The notes under the pieces: model-generated | What the model was told of the DNA's origin: nothing | Database searches by the model: none | What the model saw: the letters and a program-made list of their open reading frames with translations, nothing else | Made by a program: the position numbers and the translations under genes | Shown: positions 26,494 through 35,609 of the stretch, in pieces | Position numbering within the stretch: the stretch's first letter is position 1 | Layout of the letters: every line of letters begins with the position of its first letter | NCBI GenBank assembly: GCA_005881435.1 | Contig: VBHP01000032.1 | Location: forward strand, 11,277-61,956 | Reading direction: 5' to 3' | DNA: 50,680 nt | Source of the DNA: Chloroflexota bacterium | GTDB lineage: Bacteria > Chloroflexota > Limnocylindria > P2-11E > CF-107

Positions 26494-27446
26494 GAGCGCT
26501 GCCCGCCGTAGGAGATCCGTGGATCGAGCCATGCGTACAGGACGTCGACGACGAGCGTGGTGCACATGTACGAGAGAGCCGACAGCAAGACGATCGTCTG
26601 CACCACCGGGTAGTCACGCCCGCCGATGCTGTCGACCGCGAGCTTTCCGATCCCCGGCCACGAGTAGACCTGCTCGGTCACGATCGCTCCCTCGATGATC
26701 GCGCCGACCTGCAGCCCGATGATCGTCACCACCGGGATCAGCGCGTTCTTCAGCGCGTGGCGCAGGATGACGATCGAGCTGGTCAAGCCCTTGGCGCGCG
26801 CGGTGCGGATGTAGTCCTGGGTGAACGTGTCCAGGAGGCTCGAACGGACCTGCCGCATGTTCACCGCGAGCGATGCCGTCGCGAGCGTGATCGCCGGCAG
26901 GACGAGGTGACGGAGGTTGTCGACCGGCTCTCCAAAGAGAGGCGCGTAACCGCCGGGCGGGAAGAGTCGGATCCCCAGCGAGAACACCAGGATGAGCACG
27001 AGACCAAGAAAGAAATTTGGCAGCGATACGCCCGCGACGGTGAAACCGGTGGCGAGAAGATCCAGCGGCGAGTTACGTCGCACGGCCGAAAGGGTGCCGA
27101 CCAGCAGGGCCAGGCTCACGGAGATCAGCAGTGCCGCCAGCCCAAGCTCCAGCGTGGCCGGGACGCGCTCGACGACAGCCTCCAGCACCGGCTGCCGCGT
27201 CCGCAGAGATCGGCCGAGATCACCCTGCACCGCGTGGCCGAGCCAGGAGACGTACTGCACCGGAAGCGGTTGATCCAAGCCGTACTCGTGACGGAGCTGT
27301 TGGAGCGCGACCGGATCGCGTTCGTCGCCGGCGTAGAGCAGGACCGGGTCGCCGGGCGAGAGGTGGACCAAAACGAACACGATGATGCTGACCAGGACCG
27401 CCACCGGGATCATGAGCAGGAGGCGGCGAAGGATGTACGCGCCCAC
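26490..27446 (-). CDS. Dipeptide/oligopeptide-type ABC transporter permease (DppB-like)
   Basis: 318-aa permease with the DppB/OppB pattern: N-terminal YILRRLLLMIPVAVLVSIIVF, the LSPGDP motif, the periplasmic insert LRHEYGLDQPLPVQYVSWLGH, and the EAA loop YIRTARAKGLTSSIVILRHALKNALIPV. Ends with WLDPRISYG typical of the family. Lies 35 bp downstream of the binding-protein gene that carries an internal stop. Confidence 0.94.
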   Translation of the reverse strand: MGAYILRRLLLMIPVAVLVSIIVFVLVHLSPGDPVLLYAGDERDPVALQQLRHEYGLDQPLPVQYVSWLGHAVQGDLGRSLRTRQPVLEAVVERVPATLELGLAALLISVSLALLVGTLSAVRRNSPLDLLATGFTVAGVSLPNFFLGLVLILVFSLGIRLFPPGGYAPLFGEPVDNLRHLVLPAITLATASLAVNMRQVRSSLLDTFTQDYIRTARAKGLTSSIVILRHALKNALIPVVTIIGLQVGAIIEGAIVTEQVYSWPGIGKLAVDSIGGRDYPVVQTIVLLSALSYMCTTLVVDVLYAWLDPRISYGGQRS

Positions 27447-27481
27447 GTCGCCTCCTGCTCCTCTTTAGAAGATCGCCTCTC

Positions 27482-29083
27482 CTACTGCGCCATCGACATG
27501 AGGTGGTATCGCACGATCTGGTCGGCGTAGACCGGGGGCGCTTTCACCTTCTTGGAGGTGAGCAGCTGCGCGGCCGCGAACCCGAGCCAGATACGCGCCG
27601 GATCGTCCACCACATAGATCTGCTCGGCGGAACGGAACGCCGCCTTGCGTTGCGCTTCGTCCGTCGTGGCACGCTCTTGGTCGAGGAACTTGTCCACATT
27701 CGTGTTCGTGTAGGACGAGTCATTGAACGGCCGTTTGGTGTAGACGTGGTCGTAGGTGTTGCCGTCGGGGTCGACCCGCCCGCTCCAACCGACGAACGTC
27801 AGCCCGGCGAAGGTGTGCGCCGTCTGCAGCTCCAGGATCTTGGCGAATTCGAGCTGGTTGAGGTTCGCGGTGATGCCGGCCTTGGACAGCTGGGCCTTCA
27901 TGAGCTGCGAGATCGTCAGCAGCGCCGGATCGCCGGCGGGCACCAGGAGCTCGAAGGTGAGCGGCTTGCCCACCGCGTCGATCAGCTTCTTGGCGCCGTC
28001 TGGATCTGCCTTCTCGAAGGGCTTGAAGTTGGGGTCGAAAGCGAAGTGGGACGGCGCGATCGTGCCGTATCCCGCGACGCCCAGATCGAAGTAGCCGCTG
28101 TGCAGCAGCTCGGTGCGGTCGATGGCCATGGACACGGCCTTCACGTACCGCCCGTCCTCGAAGACATAGCCTTTGGCGCGATTCGGGATCAGGCTGCGGA
28201 AGCCGTACGCCGGTCGCTCCTGATAGTTGAGCGAGCTGTCGGATCTCGCGGCGGGTACGTCCTTGCCGGCGATCGCATTCGCGACCTGAGCGTCGCCTGT
28301 CTTCAGATTGGTAAAACGCACGTCGCTGGACGTGATCGGCTTGACGGTGATCTTGTCCAGGTACGGTAGCTTGCTCCCATCCTTGTCCGTGCCCCACCAG
28401 TTCGGGTTCTTCTCGAGCGTGATGTGGTCGTCCTTGACCGCCTAGGTGAGCATGAACGGACCGCTGCCCGCCTTGAACGCCTTTCGGGTGAAGTCGTCCG
28501 GGTTCCCGATCGCGTCGTACGCCTTCTGCGACACCATCATGCCGGCGCGATCGATGAGATTCGCCAGCAACGGCGAGAACGGCGCTTTGAGGTTGAAGAC
28601 CGCCGTCGTGGCGTTGGGCGCATCGACGCTGGCCACGGACGCCAGTTCGCCCGTGCGTGCCGAGCCCGTCGTCTTCTGGTACCGCTCGATGTTCCACTTC
28701 ACGTTCGCGGCGTCGAACTTGGTGCCGTCGTGGAAGGTGACGTCGTCACGCAACGTGAACGTGACCGTCTTCCCGTCGCTCGAGATGTCCCATTTGGTAG
28801 CGAGCCACGGAATGATCTTCTGCGTCTCGTCGACTCGGACCAGAGAGTCGTAGATCTGATAGTGGACGTTGCGATCGACGAACGCGTTGGACTTGAGCGG
28901 GTCGAAGTTGATGACGTCGTTCTCGAGCGCCATCGTTACCGTCCCGCCGTACTTAGCCTTCCCAGCGCTGGCAGAGGGTTGCGTGCCCCCGCCTGGCGAG
29001 GTCGGGGTGCAGGCGACGGCCGCGAGAGCCCCCGTCGCGATGAGGAACCTGCGCCGCGTGAGATGCGGTGTCTTGACGACCAT
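27482..29083 (-). pseudogene. Family 5 extracellular solute-binding protein interrupted by in-frame TAG
   Basis: A single reading frame of 533 codons encodes a DppA/OppA-type binding protein, interrupted by TAG at 28442-28444 (codon 214). Before it: Tat-like signal RRRFLIATGALAAVACT with lipobox Cys, then YGGTVTMALENDVINFDPL and WDISSDGKTVTFTLRDDVTFHDGTKFDAANVKW. After it, with no frame change, the fold resumes with DDHITLEKNPNWWG, which in this family directly follows the GPFMLT-type strand. A one-base change of GAG, CAG, AAG or TGG would make the TAG. Other genes here end in TAG (surE, degV), so window-wide recoding is unlikely. Either a nonsense mutation, an assembly error or local readthrough. 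Confidence 0.85.
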
Positions 29084-29184
29084 GTGCTCGTTCTCCCCCT
29101 TCGAAAGAGCTCGCTGCTCAATACTTACGCTTCGCGCAGCAAAACGGCTCAATTCCAAGCGCCGAAAAGGTAGAGTGGCCGGAA

Positions 29185-30117
29185 GTGCTGCGAGCTTCCC
29201 TGATCGCGCTCCTCGTCCTCGCCGCCGCTTGCTCTCCGTCGCCCGTGCCGCCGACGCCATCACCGACAAGCGAGACGACGATCAACGCGATCGTCGTCGG
29301 GGCTGACGAAGCCGGCGACCTGAGCCGTCGCGCGGCGCTGGTGCCGGCCGGATCGCGCACGTTCAAGCCGGCCCACCGCGGCGTCGACGCGCTCGCCGAC
29401 ATGGTCTCGCGGTCCGATGTGCTGGCGATCGTGGACGAGCGCGCCATCGCCGGGGAGCTGCTCGACGGCGCGACCCCACGGCTCGAAGAGCAGGTCCCGG
29501 TGGCGCGGCTGGCAAGCGCTCCGATCGTCGTCGCCGTCGCGCCGAGATCGCCGATCGCCGACGCCGCCGGACTGAAGAAGAAGCTCACCGAGGACGCGTC
29601 GACGGTGCGCTTCGCCGGCGCGGAGATCGGCGCCGTGGAGCATCTGGTGGCGGCGCTGCTGGTCAAGGATGCCGAGAACGGCGGCGGCGCGCTGGTGTTC
29701 GCGGCATATGGCACGGTGGGTGAGGCGGCGACCGGCGTCGCGTCCGGCCAGTCCGACGTCCTCGTCGCGCGCTACGCCGACGTCAAGGCCTTGTTGGCAG
29801 CGGGGACGCTGCGCGCGCTCGGAGTCACCGGCGAGAGCCGGCTGCCGGGCATCGATCTGCCCACGTTGCGCGAGGCCGGCATCGACGTGACGCAGACGGA
29901 CTGGTCGCTGCTGGTGGCTCCGGCCTCGATCACCGCGGCGCGCCTCGCCGCGCTTCGCGGCCTCGTCGATCGACTCCGCGCCACCGCCCAGTGGGCTGAC
30001 GCGGTGCGAGCCGGCGGCTGGATCGACGACACCACTACGCAAGCGACGACGACGTTCCTCGGCACGCAGCTGTCACGGGTCACGGGCCTCTATGCCGAGC
30101 TGGGATTGCGCCGCTAG
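29185..30117 (+). CDS. TctC/Bug-family substrate-binding lipoprotein
   Basis: 310-aa extracytoplasmic binding protein. Lipobox LAAACSP (Cys about 16), then the tripartite tricarboxylate transporter receptor fold: VARLASAPIVVAVAPRSPI, VRFAGAEIGAVEHLVAAL, GQSDVLVARYADVKALLAAGTLRALGVTG and PGIDLPTLREAGIDV. The family normally works with TctA/TctB permeases, which are not in the window, so it is an orphan receptor here. GTG 29185 lies close to the divergent binding-protein gene. Confidence 0.85.
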   Translation: MLRASLIALLVLAAACSPSPVPPTPSPTSETTINAIVVGADEAGDLSRRAALVPAGSRTFKPAHRGVDALADMVSRSDVLAIVDERAIAGELLDGATPRLEEQVPVARLASAPIVVAVAPRSPIADAAGLKKKLTEDASTVRFAGAEIGAVEHLVAALLVKDAENGGGALVFAAYGTVGEAATGVASGQSDVLVARYADVKALLAAGTLRALGVTGESRLPGIDLPTLREAGIDVTQTDWSLLVAPASITAARLAALRGLVDRLRATAQWADAVRAGGWIDDTTTQATTTFLGTQLSRVTGLYAELGLRR

Positions 30118-30119
30118 GG

Positions 30120-30590
30120 TCAGCGCAGCTGCAGGACGGTGACTTCCGAGCCCTGTCGCGCGAAACGCGCCAACGCATCCGCCGCGCCGCGCCAGTCGCC
30201 GTTCTCGGCGAGCTTCATGAAGCTCTTGGCCACATCGACGCGCGGCCACAACAATGCCACCCGTGAGATCGCGGGGCACGCGGCGAGGAAGCGACGCAGG
30301 TCGTCCTCGCTTCGGAGAACGACTGCCTGGCTGCCTCGATCCGGATGCCACGCGATCTCGAACGCACCGCTATCGGCATCCTCTGGTTCCCACGACACGC
30401 GACGCGGAGACCACGGCTGGCACCACGAGGCGTCACCCGCGACGAGCGCCAGGACGGGCGGCGTGGCGTACTCCCAGAGAAAGCGGACAAGGTGTCCGAC
30501 CTCTTCTCGGTCGGCGAGAGGCGTATAGCCGGGCTCGGGCATCGGCAGCTCCACGAAGAAGCGGTCGAACGCGACCTGGCTCACGCGCAT
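30120..30590 (-). CDS. Conserved-looking protein of unknown function
   Basis: 156-aa cytosolic protein without signal or TM segments. It begins RVSQVAFDRFFVELPMPEPG and has a hydrophilic C-terminal helix region with VAKSFMKLAENGDWRGAADALARFARQG. I do not recognise the family. ATG 30590 is chosen; another ATG at 30608 is possible. Convergent with the TctC-like gene, 2 bp apart. Confidence 0.6.
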   Translation of the reverse strand: MRVSQVAFDRFFVELPMPEPGYTPLADREEVGHLVRFLWEYATPPVLALVAGDASWCQPWSPRRVSWEPEDADSGAFEIAWHPDRGSQAVVLRSEDDLRRFLAACPAISRVALLWPRVDVAKSFMKLAENGDWRGAADALARFARQGSEVTVLQLR

Positions 30591-30669
30591 GGATAAAGCA
30601 AAGCGCATGCCGACGTGGGCGACGCGACCGCATCGGGGGATGACCCTACGTACGTTCGGACCAGTACCG

Positions 30670-31269
30670 CTAGCCGGCGGCCGTCTTCTCGTCGCGGCCG
30701 AGGATCAGGTGGCCCATGCGCGCGGCCTTCGTCTCGAGGTACCGCAGGTTGACCAGGTTCGGACGAACCTCCAGCGGGACGCGCTCGACGACGGCGATAC
30801 CGGCCGCTTCGAGCGCGGCTTGCTTCCGTGGGTTGTTGGTGACGAGCCGCACCCGCCGCAGCTTCATCGCCCGCAGGACGGCCGCCGCGTGCCGATACTC
30901 GCGCGCGTCTATGGGCAGTCCCAGCGCCACGTTGGCGTCGACGGTGTCGTAGCCGCGGTCTTGAAGCGCGTACGCCCTGATCTTGTTGGCGATCCCGACG
31001 CCGCGGCCCTCCTGGCGTAGATACAGGAGCGCGCCGCTGCTGCGCGCGATCATTCGTAGCGCGGCATCGAGCTGTTCGCCGCAATCGCAACGAAGCGATC
31101 CGAAGGTGTCGCCGGTGAGGCATTCCGAATGAAGGCGGACCAGTGGCGCGTCGCCGGAGAGCGGTCCGCGAACGAGCACCAACGCCTCGGCCGCGCCGTC
31201 CTGATACGCGGCCACGCGAAAGTCACCGTAGCGTGTCGGCATCGCCGCCTCGGCGATGCGTGTCGCCAC
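30670..31269 (-). CDS. ribA: GTP cyclohydrolase II
   Basis: First committed enzyme of riboflavin synthesis, opening GTP to a diaminopyrimidine with release of formate and pyrophosphate. The 199-aa protein is the single-domain RibA form: zinc ligands in CLTGDTFGSLRCDCG (Cys50, Cys61, Cys63), LRQEGRGVGIANKIRAYALQ and RLVTNNPRKQAALEAAGI. GTG 31269 gives VATRIAEAAMPTRYGDF, matching the usual start of the family. No RibB domain and no FMN riboswitch; other rib genes are not nearby. Confidence 0.94.
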   Translation of the reverse strand: MATRIAEAAMPTRYGDFRVAAYQDGAAEALVLVRGPLSGDAPLVRLHSECLTGDTFGSLRCDCGEQLDAALRMIARSSGALLYLRQEGRGVGIANKIRAYALQDRGYDTVDANVALGLPIDAREYRHAAAVLRAMKLRRVRLVTNNPRKQAALEAAGIAVVERVPLEVRPNLVNLRYLETKAARMGHLILGRDEKTAAG

Positions 31270-31298
31270 GGCGACCTTCCGCGACGGCCGCGCGGAGG

Positions 31299-32027
31299 TC
31301 AGCGCTGGACCTCGGTGTCCTCGCGAACGGGCTCGCCGTCGCGCTCCGCACCGGCCGGACGCGCCGGCGGCACGAGCGCTTCGCCTTCGCGCCCGCTCCC
31401 TGTCGTGACTTCGCGCTCGCGCACAACCTCCTCGTCCTTGCCGGTCATCTTGTCCCAGAAGGACGGCTCCGGCTGGCGTACGGGACGCTCCCGTACGACC
31501 TCTCGCTCGCGCTGCGCGATCACAGGGGCGGGACGCCTGACCACGGCCGGACGTGGCGCGACCGCGGGCACAAAAGCTTCCGGCGACAGCAATCCGCCGA
31601 GCCAGCCACCGATGATCGCCGCGGCGATGCCGAGCACGAACCCGAACACGGTGGCGTTGCCGAACCCGGTCAGGCTGAGCTGCGGCAGCGAGGCCGCCGC
31701 GTCCCCCAGGGCGCCAGCGTTCAATCCGGCGACGAGAGCAACGACGAGCGCAACGAACAAGCCCCACACCGCGCTCATCAGCCCATGCCAGCTGCGGCGG
31801 TAGCCCGCCATCCTGCCGGCGACGTAGCCGCCGAGCAGCCACGACACGAAGAGCGCGAGCACTAGCGGTAGCGCGAGCGTCGGGTCATCGACGCGGGCCT
31901 GCGCGGCCGGCGACACGCCCGCGGCGAGCGCCGCGATCGGGAAGAAGATGGCGAGCGACCCAAGCGCGGCAAGCCAGCCGCCGAGCACGCTGCCCCAGGA
32001 AGTCGAACGAGGATGGACGTACGCCAT
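31299..32027 (-). CDS. Multi-TM membrane protein with charged C-terminal tail
   Basis: 242-aa protein with four hydrophobic segments (about residues 14-38, 51-72, 84-106, 121-146), the glycine-rich LLGGYVAGRMAG repeat-like region, then a cytoplasmic tail from about 160 rich in Arg, Glu and Pro with repeated REREVV-type units. The tail suggests a flexible linker for protein contacts. Strong ribosome site GGAGGTGA before ATG 32027. Function unknown. Confidence 0.75.
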   Translation of the reverse strand: MAYVHPRSTSWGSVLGGWLAALGSLAIFFPIAALAAGVSPAAQARVDDPTLALPLVLALFVSWLLGGYVAGRMAGYRRSWHGLMSAVWGLFVALVVALVAGLNAGALGDAAASLPQLSLTGFGNATVFGFVLGIAAAIIGGWLGGLLSPEAFVPAVAPRPAVVRRPAPVIAQREREVVRERPVRQPEPSFWDKMTGKDEEVVREREVTTGSGREGEALVPPARPAGAERDGEPVREDTEVQR

Positions 32028-32123
32028 TGCAGCTCACCTCCGCGCATCGGCGCGGCACATGTCATGCCAGCCGCGACCTACGGCGCGCTCGCCGGTCGCA
32101 CGGCCGGGCGAACGGCCGCGACG

Positions 32124-33341
32124 CTACGTCGCCGCGACCGGCGGCGCGACCCCGGCGTCGCGCGCGAGCGTCGTCGCCAGGTCGGTGCGCTCCCACGGCA
32201 GATCCAGATCGGCTCTGCCGAAATGCCCGTAGGCCGCGGTTTGCCGGTAGATCGGCCGCTGCAGCCGGAAGCGCGAAATGATCGCGTGCGGCCGCAGGTC
32301 GAGGTGCTTCTCGATGAGCTGCAGGATCAGCGCGTCTGGGACCACCGCGGTGCCGTACGTCTCGACGTTGAGCGAGATCGGACGCGCCAGGCCGATGACG
32401 TACGCCAGCTGCACCTCGAAGCGCTCGGCGAGCCCGGCCATGACGACGTTCTTGGCGATGTATCGCGCCGCATATGCGGCCGAGCGGTCGACCTTCGTCG
32501 GATCTTTTCCGCTGAACGCGCCACCGCCGTGGCGAGCATAGCCGCCATAGGTGTCGACGATGATCTTGCGGCCGGTGAGCCCGGCATCGCCCATCGGACC
32601 GCCGATCACGAACCGGCCGGTGGCGTTGATGATGAAACGCGTGCCGCGGTCCAGTAGCTCAGCAGGGATGGCGCGCTTGATGACCTCTTCCTCGATGCCC
32701 TCGCGGATCGTCGTCTGCGCGACGTCCGGATCGTGCTGCGCGGCGACGACCACTTTGTCCACGCGATGCGGACGGCCATGGCGATATTCGACGGTGACCT
32801 GGCTCTTGCCGTCCGGTCGCAGGAACGAAAGACGCCGCGCCTTTCGCGCGGCGGCCAGCTCCTTCGCCACCCGATGCGCCAGGGTGATCGGCATCGGCAT
32901 CAGCTCCGGTGTCTCCTTGACCGCGAAGCCGAACATCATGCCCTGATCCCCGGCGCCGATCTCGTGCGCGTCCATGCCCTCTTTGGCCTCGAGCGCCTCG
33001 TCGACGCCGGCGGCGATGTCTGGAGACTGTTCCTTGATCGCGGTCAGCACGCCGCAGGTCTGATAGTCGAAGCCGTAGTCGGCGTTGGTGTATCCGATGT
33101 CGCGGACGACGCCGCGAACGATGTGATTGACGTCGACGTAGGCACTGGTAGTGACCTCGCCCGCGACGAGGACCGTGCCGGTCGTCGTCGCGGTCTCGCA
33201 TGCGACGCGCGCATCGGGGTCGTCGGTCAGGATGGCGTCGAGCACCGCGTCCGAGACCTGGTCGCACAGCTTGTCGGGATGGCCCTCCGTGACCGACTCG
33301 CTGGTGAAGAGCAGGCGGTCTGCGTGCGTGAAGCTGTACAC
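32124..33341 (-). CDS. metK: S-adenosylmethionine synthetase
   Basis: Makes SAM from ATP and methionine. The 405-aa enzyme shows [22 protein letters not shown], the ATP-binding [12 protein letters not shown] and the phosphate loop [26 protein letters not shown] 33341 follows the ahcY stop by 2 bp; an upstream GTG at 33362 would overlap ahcY. Last gene of the GNAT-ahcY-metK operon, so SAM synthesis and SAH removal are co-expressed. The terminator-bearing leader at 35533-35609 may govern all three. Confidence 0.96.
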   Translation of the reverse strand: MYSFTHADRLLFTSESVTEGHPDKLCDQVSDAVLDAILTDDPDARVACETATTTGTVLVAGEVTTSAYVDVNHIVRGVVRDIGYTNADYGFDYQTCGVLTAIKEQSPDIAAGVDEALEAKEGMDAHEIGAGDQGMMFGFAVKETPELMPMPITLAHRVAKELAAARKARRLSFLRPDGKSQVTVEYRHGRPHRVDKVVVAAQHDPDVAQTTIREGIEEEVIKRAIPAELLDRGTRFIINATGRFVIGGPMGDAGLTGRKIIVDTYGGYARHGGGAFSGKDPTKVDRSAAYAARYIAKNVVMAGLAERFEVQLAYVIGLARPISLNVETYGTAVVPDALILQLIEKHLDLRPHAIISRFRLQRPIYRQTAAYGHFGRADLDLPWERTDLATTLARDAGVAPPVAAT

Positions 33342-33343
33342 GC

Positions 33344-34615
33344 TTACGTCCCCGACTTCCACGAGGCCGCGTACAGGCGCTGCTCCTCGGACATCTCGTC
33401 GATGCGCATGCCCATCGCGGCCAGCTTCGACGCGGCGATGCGCTCGTCGATCTCGCGTGGCACGGGATAGACCTGGGGCTTGAGCTCTTTGGCCTTCTTC
33501 GCCAGGTGCTCGACGGCCAGGGCCTGATTCGCGAAGGACATGTCCATCACCGCCGCGGGATGCCCCTCGGCCGCGGCGAGATTGACCAGCCGCCCGTCGG
33601 CCAGAACGACCACGCTGCGGCCGTTCTTGAGCCTGTACTCCCTGACGAACGGTCGGACCTCGCGGCAGGCAGTCGCGATCGCAGTCAGATGGGCGAGATC
33701 GATCTCGTCGTTGAAGTGCCCGGCGTTCGCCAGGATGGCGCCGTCACGCAGCGCGGCGATGGCGTCCTTGCCGATGACGTTCACGTTGCCTGTCGCGGTG
33801 ACGAAGAGCTCCGCACGCTTCGCCGCGTCGACGATGGTCGTGACTTCGAATCCATCCATCGCGGCCTCGAGCGCGCGAAGCGGATCGACCTCGCACACGA
33901 GCACGATCGCGCCCATGCCGCGCATGCGCGAGGCGATCCCGCGCCCGACCCACCCGTGACCGACGACCGCGACCGTGCGGCCGGCGAGCAGCAGATTCGT
34001 GGCGCGGAGGATGCCGTCGACCGCGGACTGGCCCGTGCCGAAACGGTTGTCGAAGAGGTGCTTGGTGAAGGCGTCGTTCACGGCCACGATCGGGTACGAC
34101 AGCACGCCCTCCGCGGCCATGGCGCGAAGGCGCGTCACACCGGTGGTGGTCTCCTCGGTGCCGCCGCGCACCCCTGGCAGCAGCTCGCGCCGCTTGGTGT
34201 GGAGCTCCGTCACCAGGTCGGCGCCGTCGTCCATCGTGATCTGCGGCGCCGTGGCCAGCACGGCATTGATGTGCGCGTAGTACGTGTCCCGGTCCTCTCC
34301 CTTCCGCGCGAACACGGCGATCCCCTCGCGCGCCGCGAGCGCGGCGGCGACGTCGTCCTGGGTCGACAGCGGGTTCGAGGCCGCGAGCGCGATGCTGGCG
34401 CCGCCGTCGCGCAGGACGATCGCGAGATTCGCGGTCTCGGCCGTCACGTGCAGGCAGGCGCCGATGCGGACCCCGGACAGCGGCCGCTCCGTGCGGAAAC
34501 GCTCGGCGATGCCGCGCAGGACCGGCATCTCGCGTCCGGCCCAGGCGATCTTGTCCGCGCCCGCACCGGCGAGACGGATATCACTGACGTCGTGCTCGCG
34601 TGTGGTGATGCTCAT
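33344..34615 (-). CDS. ahcY: Adenosylhomocysteinase
   Basis: Hydrolyses S-adenosylhomocysteine to adenosine and homocysteine, relieving inhibition of methyltransferases. The 423-aa protein has [46 protein letters not shown], the NAD-binding [15 protein letters not shown] and NAGHFNDEI motifs. It is the shorter form lacking the eukaryotic insertion. ATG 34615 overlaps the GNAT stop by 4 bp. Apt (38301) would salvage adenine derived from the same cycle. Confidence 0.96.
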   Translation of the reverse strand: MSITTREHDVSDIRLAGAGADKIAWAGREMPVLRGIAERFRTERPLSGVRIGACLHVTAETANLAIVLRDGGASIALAASNPLSTQDDVAAALAAREGIAVFARKGEDRDTYYAHINAVLATAPQITMDDGADLVTELHTKRRELLPGVRGGTEETTTGVTRLRAMAAEGVLSYPIVAVNDAFTKHLFDNRFGTGQSAVDGILRATNLLLAGRTVAVVGHGWVGRGIASRMRGMGAIVLVCEVDPLRALEAAMDGFEVTTIVDAAKRAELFVTATGNVNVIGKDAIAALRDGAILANAGHFNDEIDLAHLTAIATACREVRPFVREYRLKNGRSVVVLADGRLVNLAAAEGHPAAVMDMSFANQALAVEHLAKKAKELKPQVYPVPREIDERIAASKLAAMGMRIDEMSEEQRLYAASWKSGT

Positions 34616-35448
34616 ACGCTCCCCTTGAAGATGTTCTGGACGACGCGGCGCAGGCCAACCCTGCGATAGCCGACGCTCTCGATGAACGGACGATGCACGC
34701 GGAACCCGAGCCGCCGGTACACGGCGATGGCCGGATCGTTGTCCTCGCGAACGTTCAAGACCACGTCGCGGTGCTCGGTCATCGCCGCGACCGTCACCGC
34801 GGCGGTGCACGCGGTGCCATACCCACGATTGCGATACGGCGCGCGGGTGAGGACGTTGCCGACCGCGGCCAGGCCGAACTCCGACGATCGCACGTGCGTT
34901 CCGGCGGCCGCGATGAGCGCATCGCCTTCGAAGATCCCGAAGTAGAGCTCGCGCCCAAGTCGACGCGGCGTGAAGTAGCTCCGCGACGCGAGGCCGTACA
35001 GCTCGATGACGGCGTCGACGTGTTCCGCTCCGAGGCGGACGCAGCCATCGGTCGGGACGGCGCGGAACGTCTTGGCGTCGACGACCATCCGCAGCATCCG
35101 GTCGACGCGCTCGAGACGGTACACGTCTTCGATCGCCGGCCGGTGCTCGGGCGGAGCGGCCACGATCACGCGCGGCTCGCGCACACCCTGACGCAGCAGC
35201 GTCCCGGTCCCCTGCACGTCGCCGGTCAGAAACAGCGGCCGGAACGAAAGGTCGAGCATCGCCAGGGCCGCGGCGATCGGCGTCTCGCCACGCCGCGCGA
35301 GCCACCACCGCGCTCCCGACACATTGGCGCCGTCCAGGTCGGCCAACGCATAAGCGGAGAAGAGCCGGTCCTCGGACAGGAACCGCGCCAGAGCGTCCCG
35401 CGTGGCGATCCGATCGATCTCGATCCCCGGGAGTGCGGGCGCGGCCAT
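34612..35448 (-). CDS. GNAT-family N-acetyltransferase in ahcY-metK operon
   Basis: 278-aa protein. The C-terminal half carries the acetyl-CoA binding loop VLTRAPYRNRGYGTACTAAV and the beta-bulge strand DVVLNVREDNDPAIAVYRRLGFRVHRPF. The N-terminal half is a degenerate GNAT-like domain. ATG 35448 is joined to a tiny upstream ORF by TGATG, and its stop overlaps ahcY. Acceptor unknown; the operon context suggests a link to SAM/SAH metabolism, but no direct evidence. Confidence 0.85.
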   Translation of the reverse strand: MAAPALPGIEIDRIATRDALARFLSEDRLFSAYALADLDGANVSGARWWLARRGETPIAAALAMLDLSFRPLFLTGDVQGTGTLLRQGVREPRVIVAAPPEHRPAIEDVYRLERVDRMLRMVVDAKTFRAVPTDGCVRLGAEHVDAVIELYGLASRSYFTPRRLGRELYFGIFEGDALIAAAGTHVRSSEFGLAAVGNVLTRAPYRNRGYGTACTAAVTVAAMTEHRDVVLNVREDNDPAIAVYRRLGFRVHRPFIESVGYRRVGLRRVVQNIFKGSV

Positions 35449-35507
35449 CAGACCAACGTACCCGCGACGAGGAGCACGAGCGGCCCCACGACGACGACCT
35501 CAGACAC
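35448..35507 (-). CDS. 19-aa hydrophobic micro-ORF coupled to GNAT-ahcY-metK
   Basis: GTG at 35507 is preceded by a full AGGAGGT ribosome site 4 bp away, the best Shine-Dalgarno in the area. The peptide, VSEVVVVGPLVLLVAGTLV, would span a membrane once. Its TGA overlaps the ATG of the GNAT gene (TGATG). It lies 24 bp after the T-run of a conditional terminator. It could be a small membrane protein or a leader whose translation opens the next start. Confidence 0.5.
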   Translation of the reverse strand: MSEVVVVGPLVLLVAGTLV

Positions 35508-35532
35508 GTCTACCTCCTGCGCGCGCGGCAAA

Positions 35533-35564
35533 GAAAAAGGCGCTCCCCGACATGGGAAGCACCT
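35533..35564 (-). terminator. Intrinsic terminator/attenuator ahead of GNAT-ahcY-metK
   Basis: On the minus strand an 11-bp stem (AGGTGCTTCCC with GGGGAGCGCCT, two wobble pairs) around a 5-nt loop is followed by TTTTTCTT. Only 24 nt separate it from the micro-ORF start, too little for a promoter, so the operon must be reached by readthrough. The stem starts with AGGTGC, a string shared with the SAM-I core at 40857. Confidence 0.75.
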
Positions 35565-35609
35565 CTGCGAGACTTCGCCGGTTGCCGGGGTTCCACCCCG
35601 CGGCGAATG
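35565..35609 (-). promoter_or_regulatory. Structured leader, possible SAM/SAH-sensing attenuator
   Basis: Upstream of the terminator the minus-strand RNA can pair TTCGCCG with CGGCGAA (7 bp, 35574-35580 with 35601-35607) enclosing CGGGG-TGGAA-CCCCG, with GGCAACC between. An alternative hairpin GCGA-AGTC-TCGC competes with the outer helix. CCCCGGCAACC and the following AGGTGC resemble pieces of the S-box core, but the P1 and kink-turn strands of SAM-I are missing. Two mutually exclusive pairings before a terminator are what an attenuator needs. Ligand unproven. Confidence 0.45.

Noticed and set aside
28442-28444. TAG reassigned as a sense codon across the genome
   Set aside because: surE, degV and other intact genes end with TAG at positions where the protein family ends.
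35581-35600. T-box leader suggested by GGGGTGGAACC
   Set aside because: There is no room for Stem I between the GNAT stop (35610) and this string, and the next gene is not a tRNA synthetase or amino-acid gene.
35565-35609. Full SAM-I riboswitch before ahcY-metK
   Set aside because: Only fragments of the S-box core are present. The P1 strands, kink-turn and P4 cannot be drawn, so it is reported only as a structured leader.
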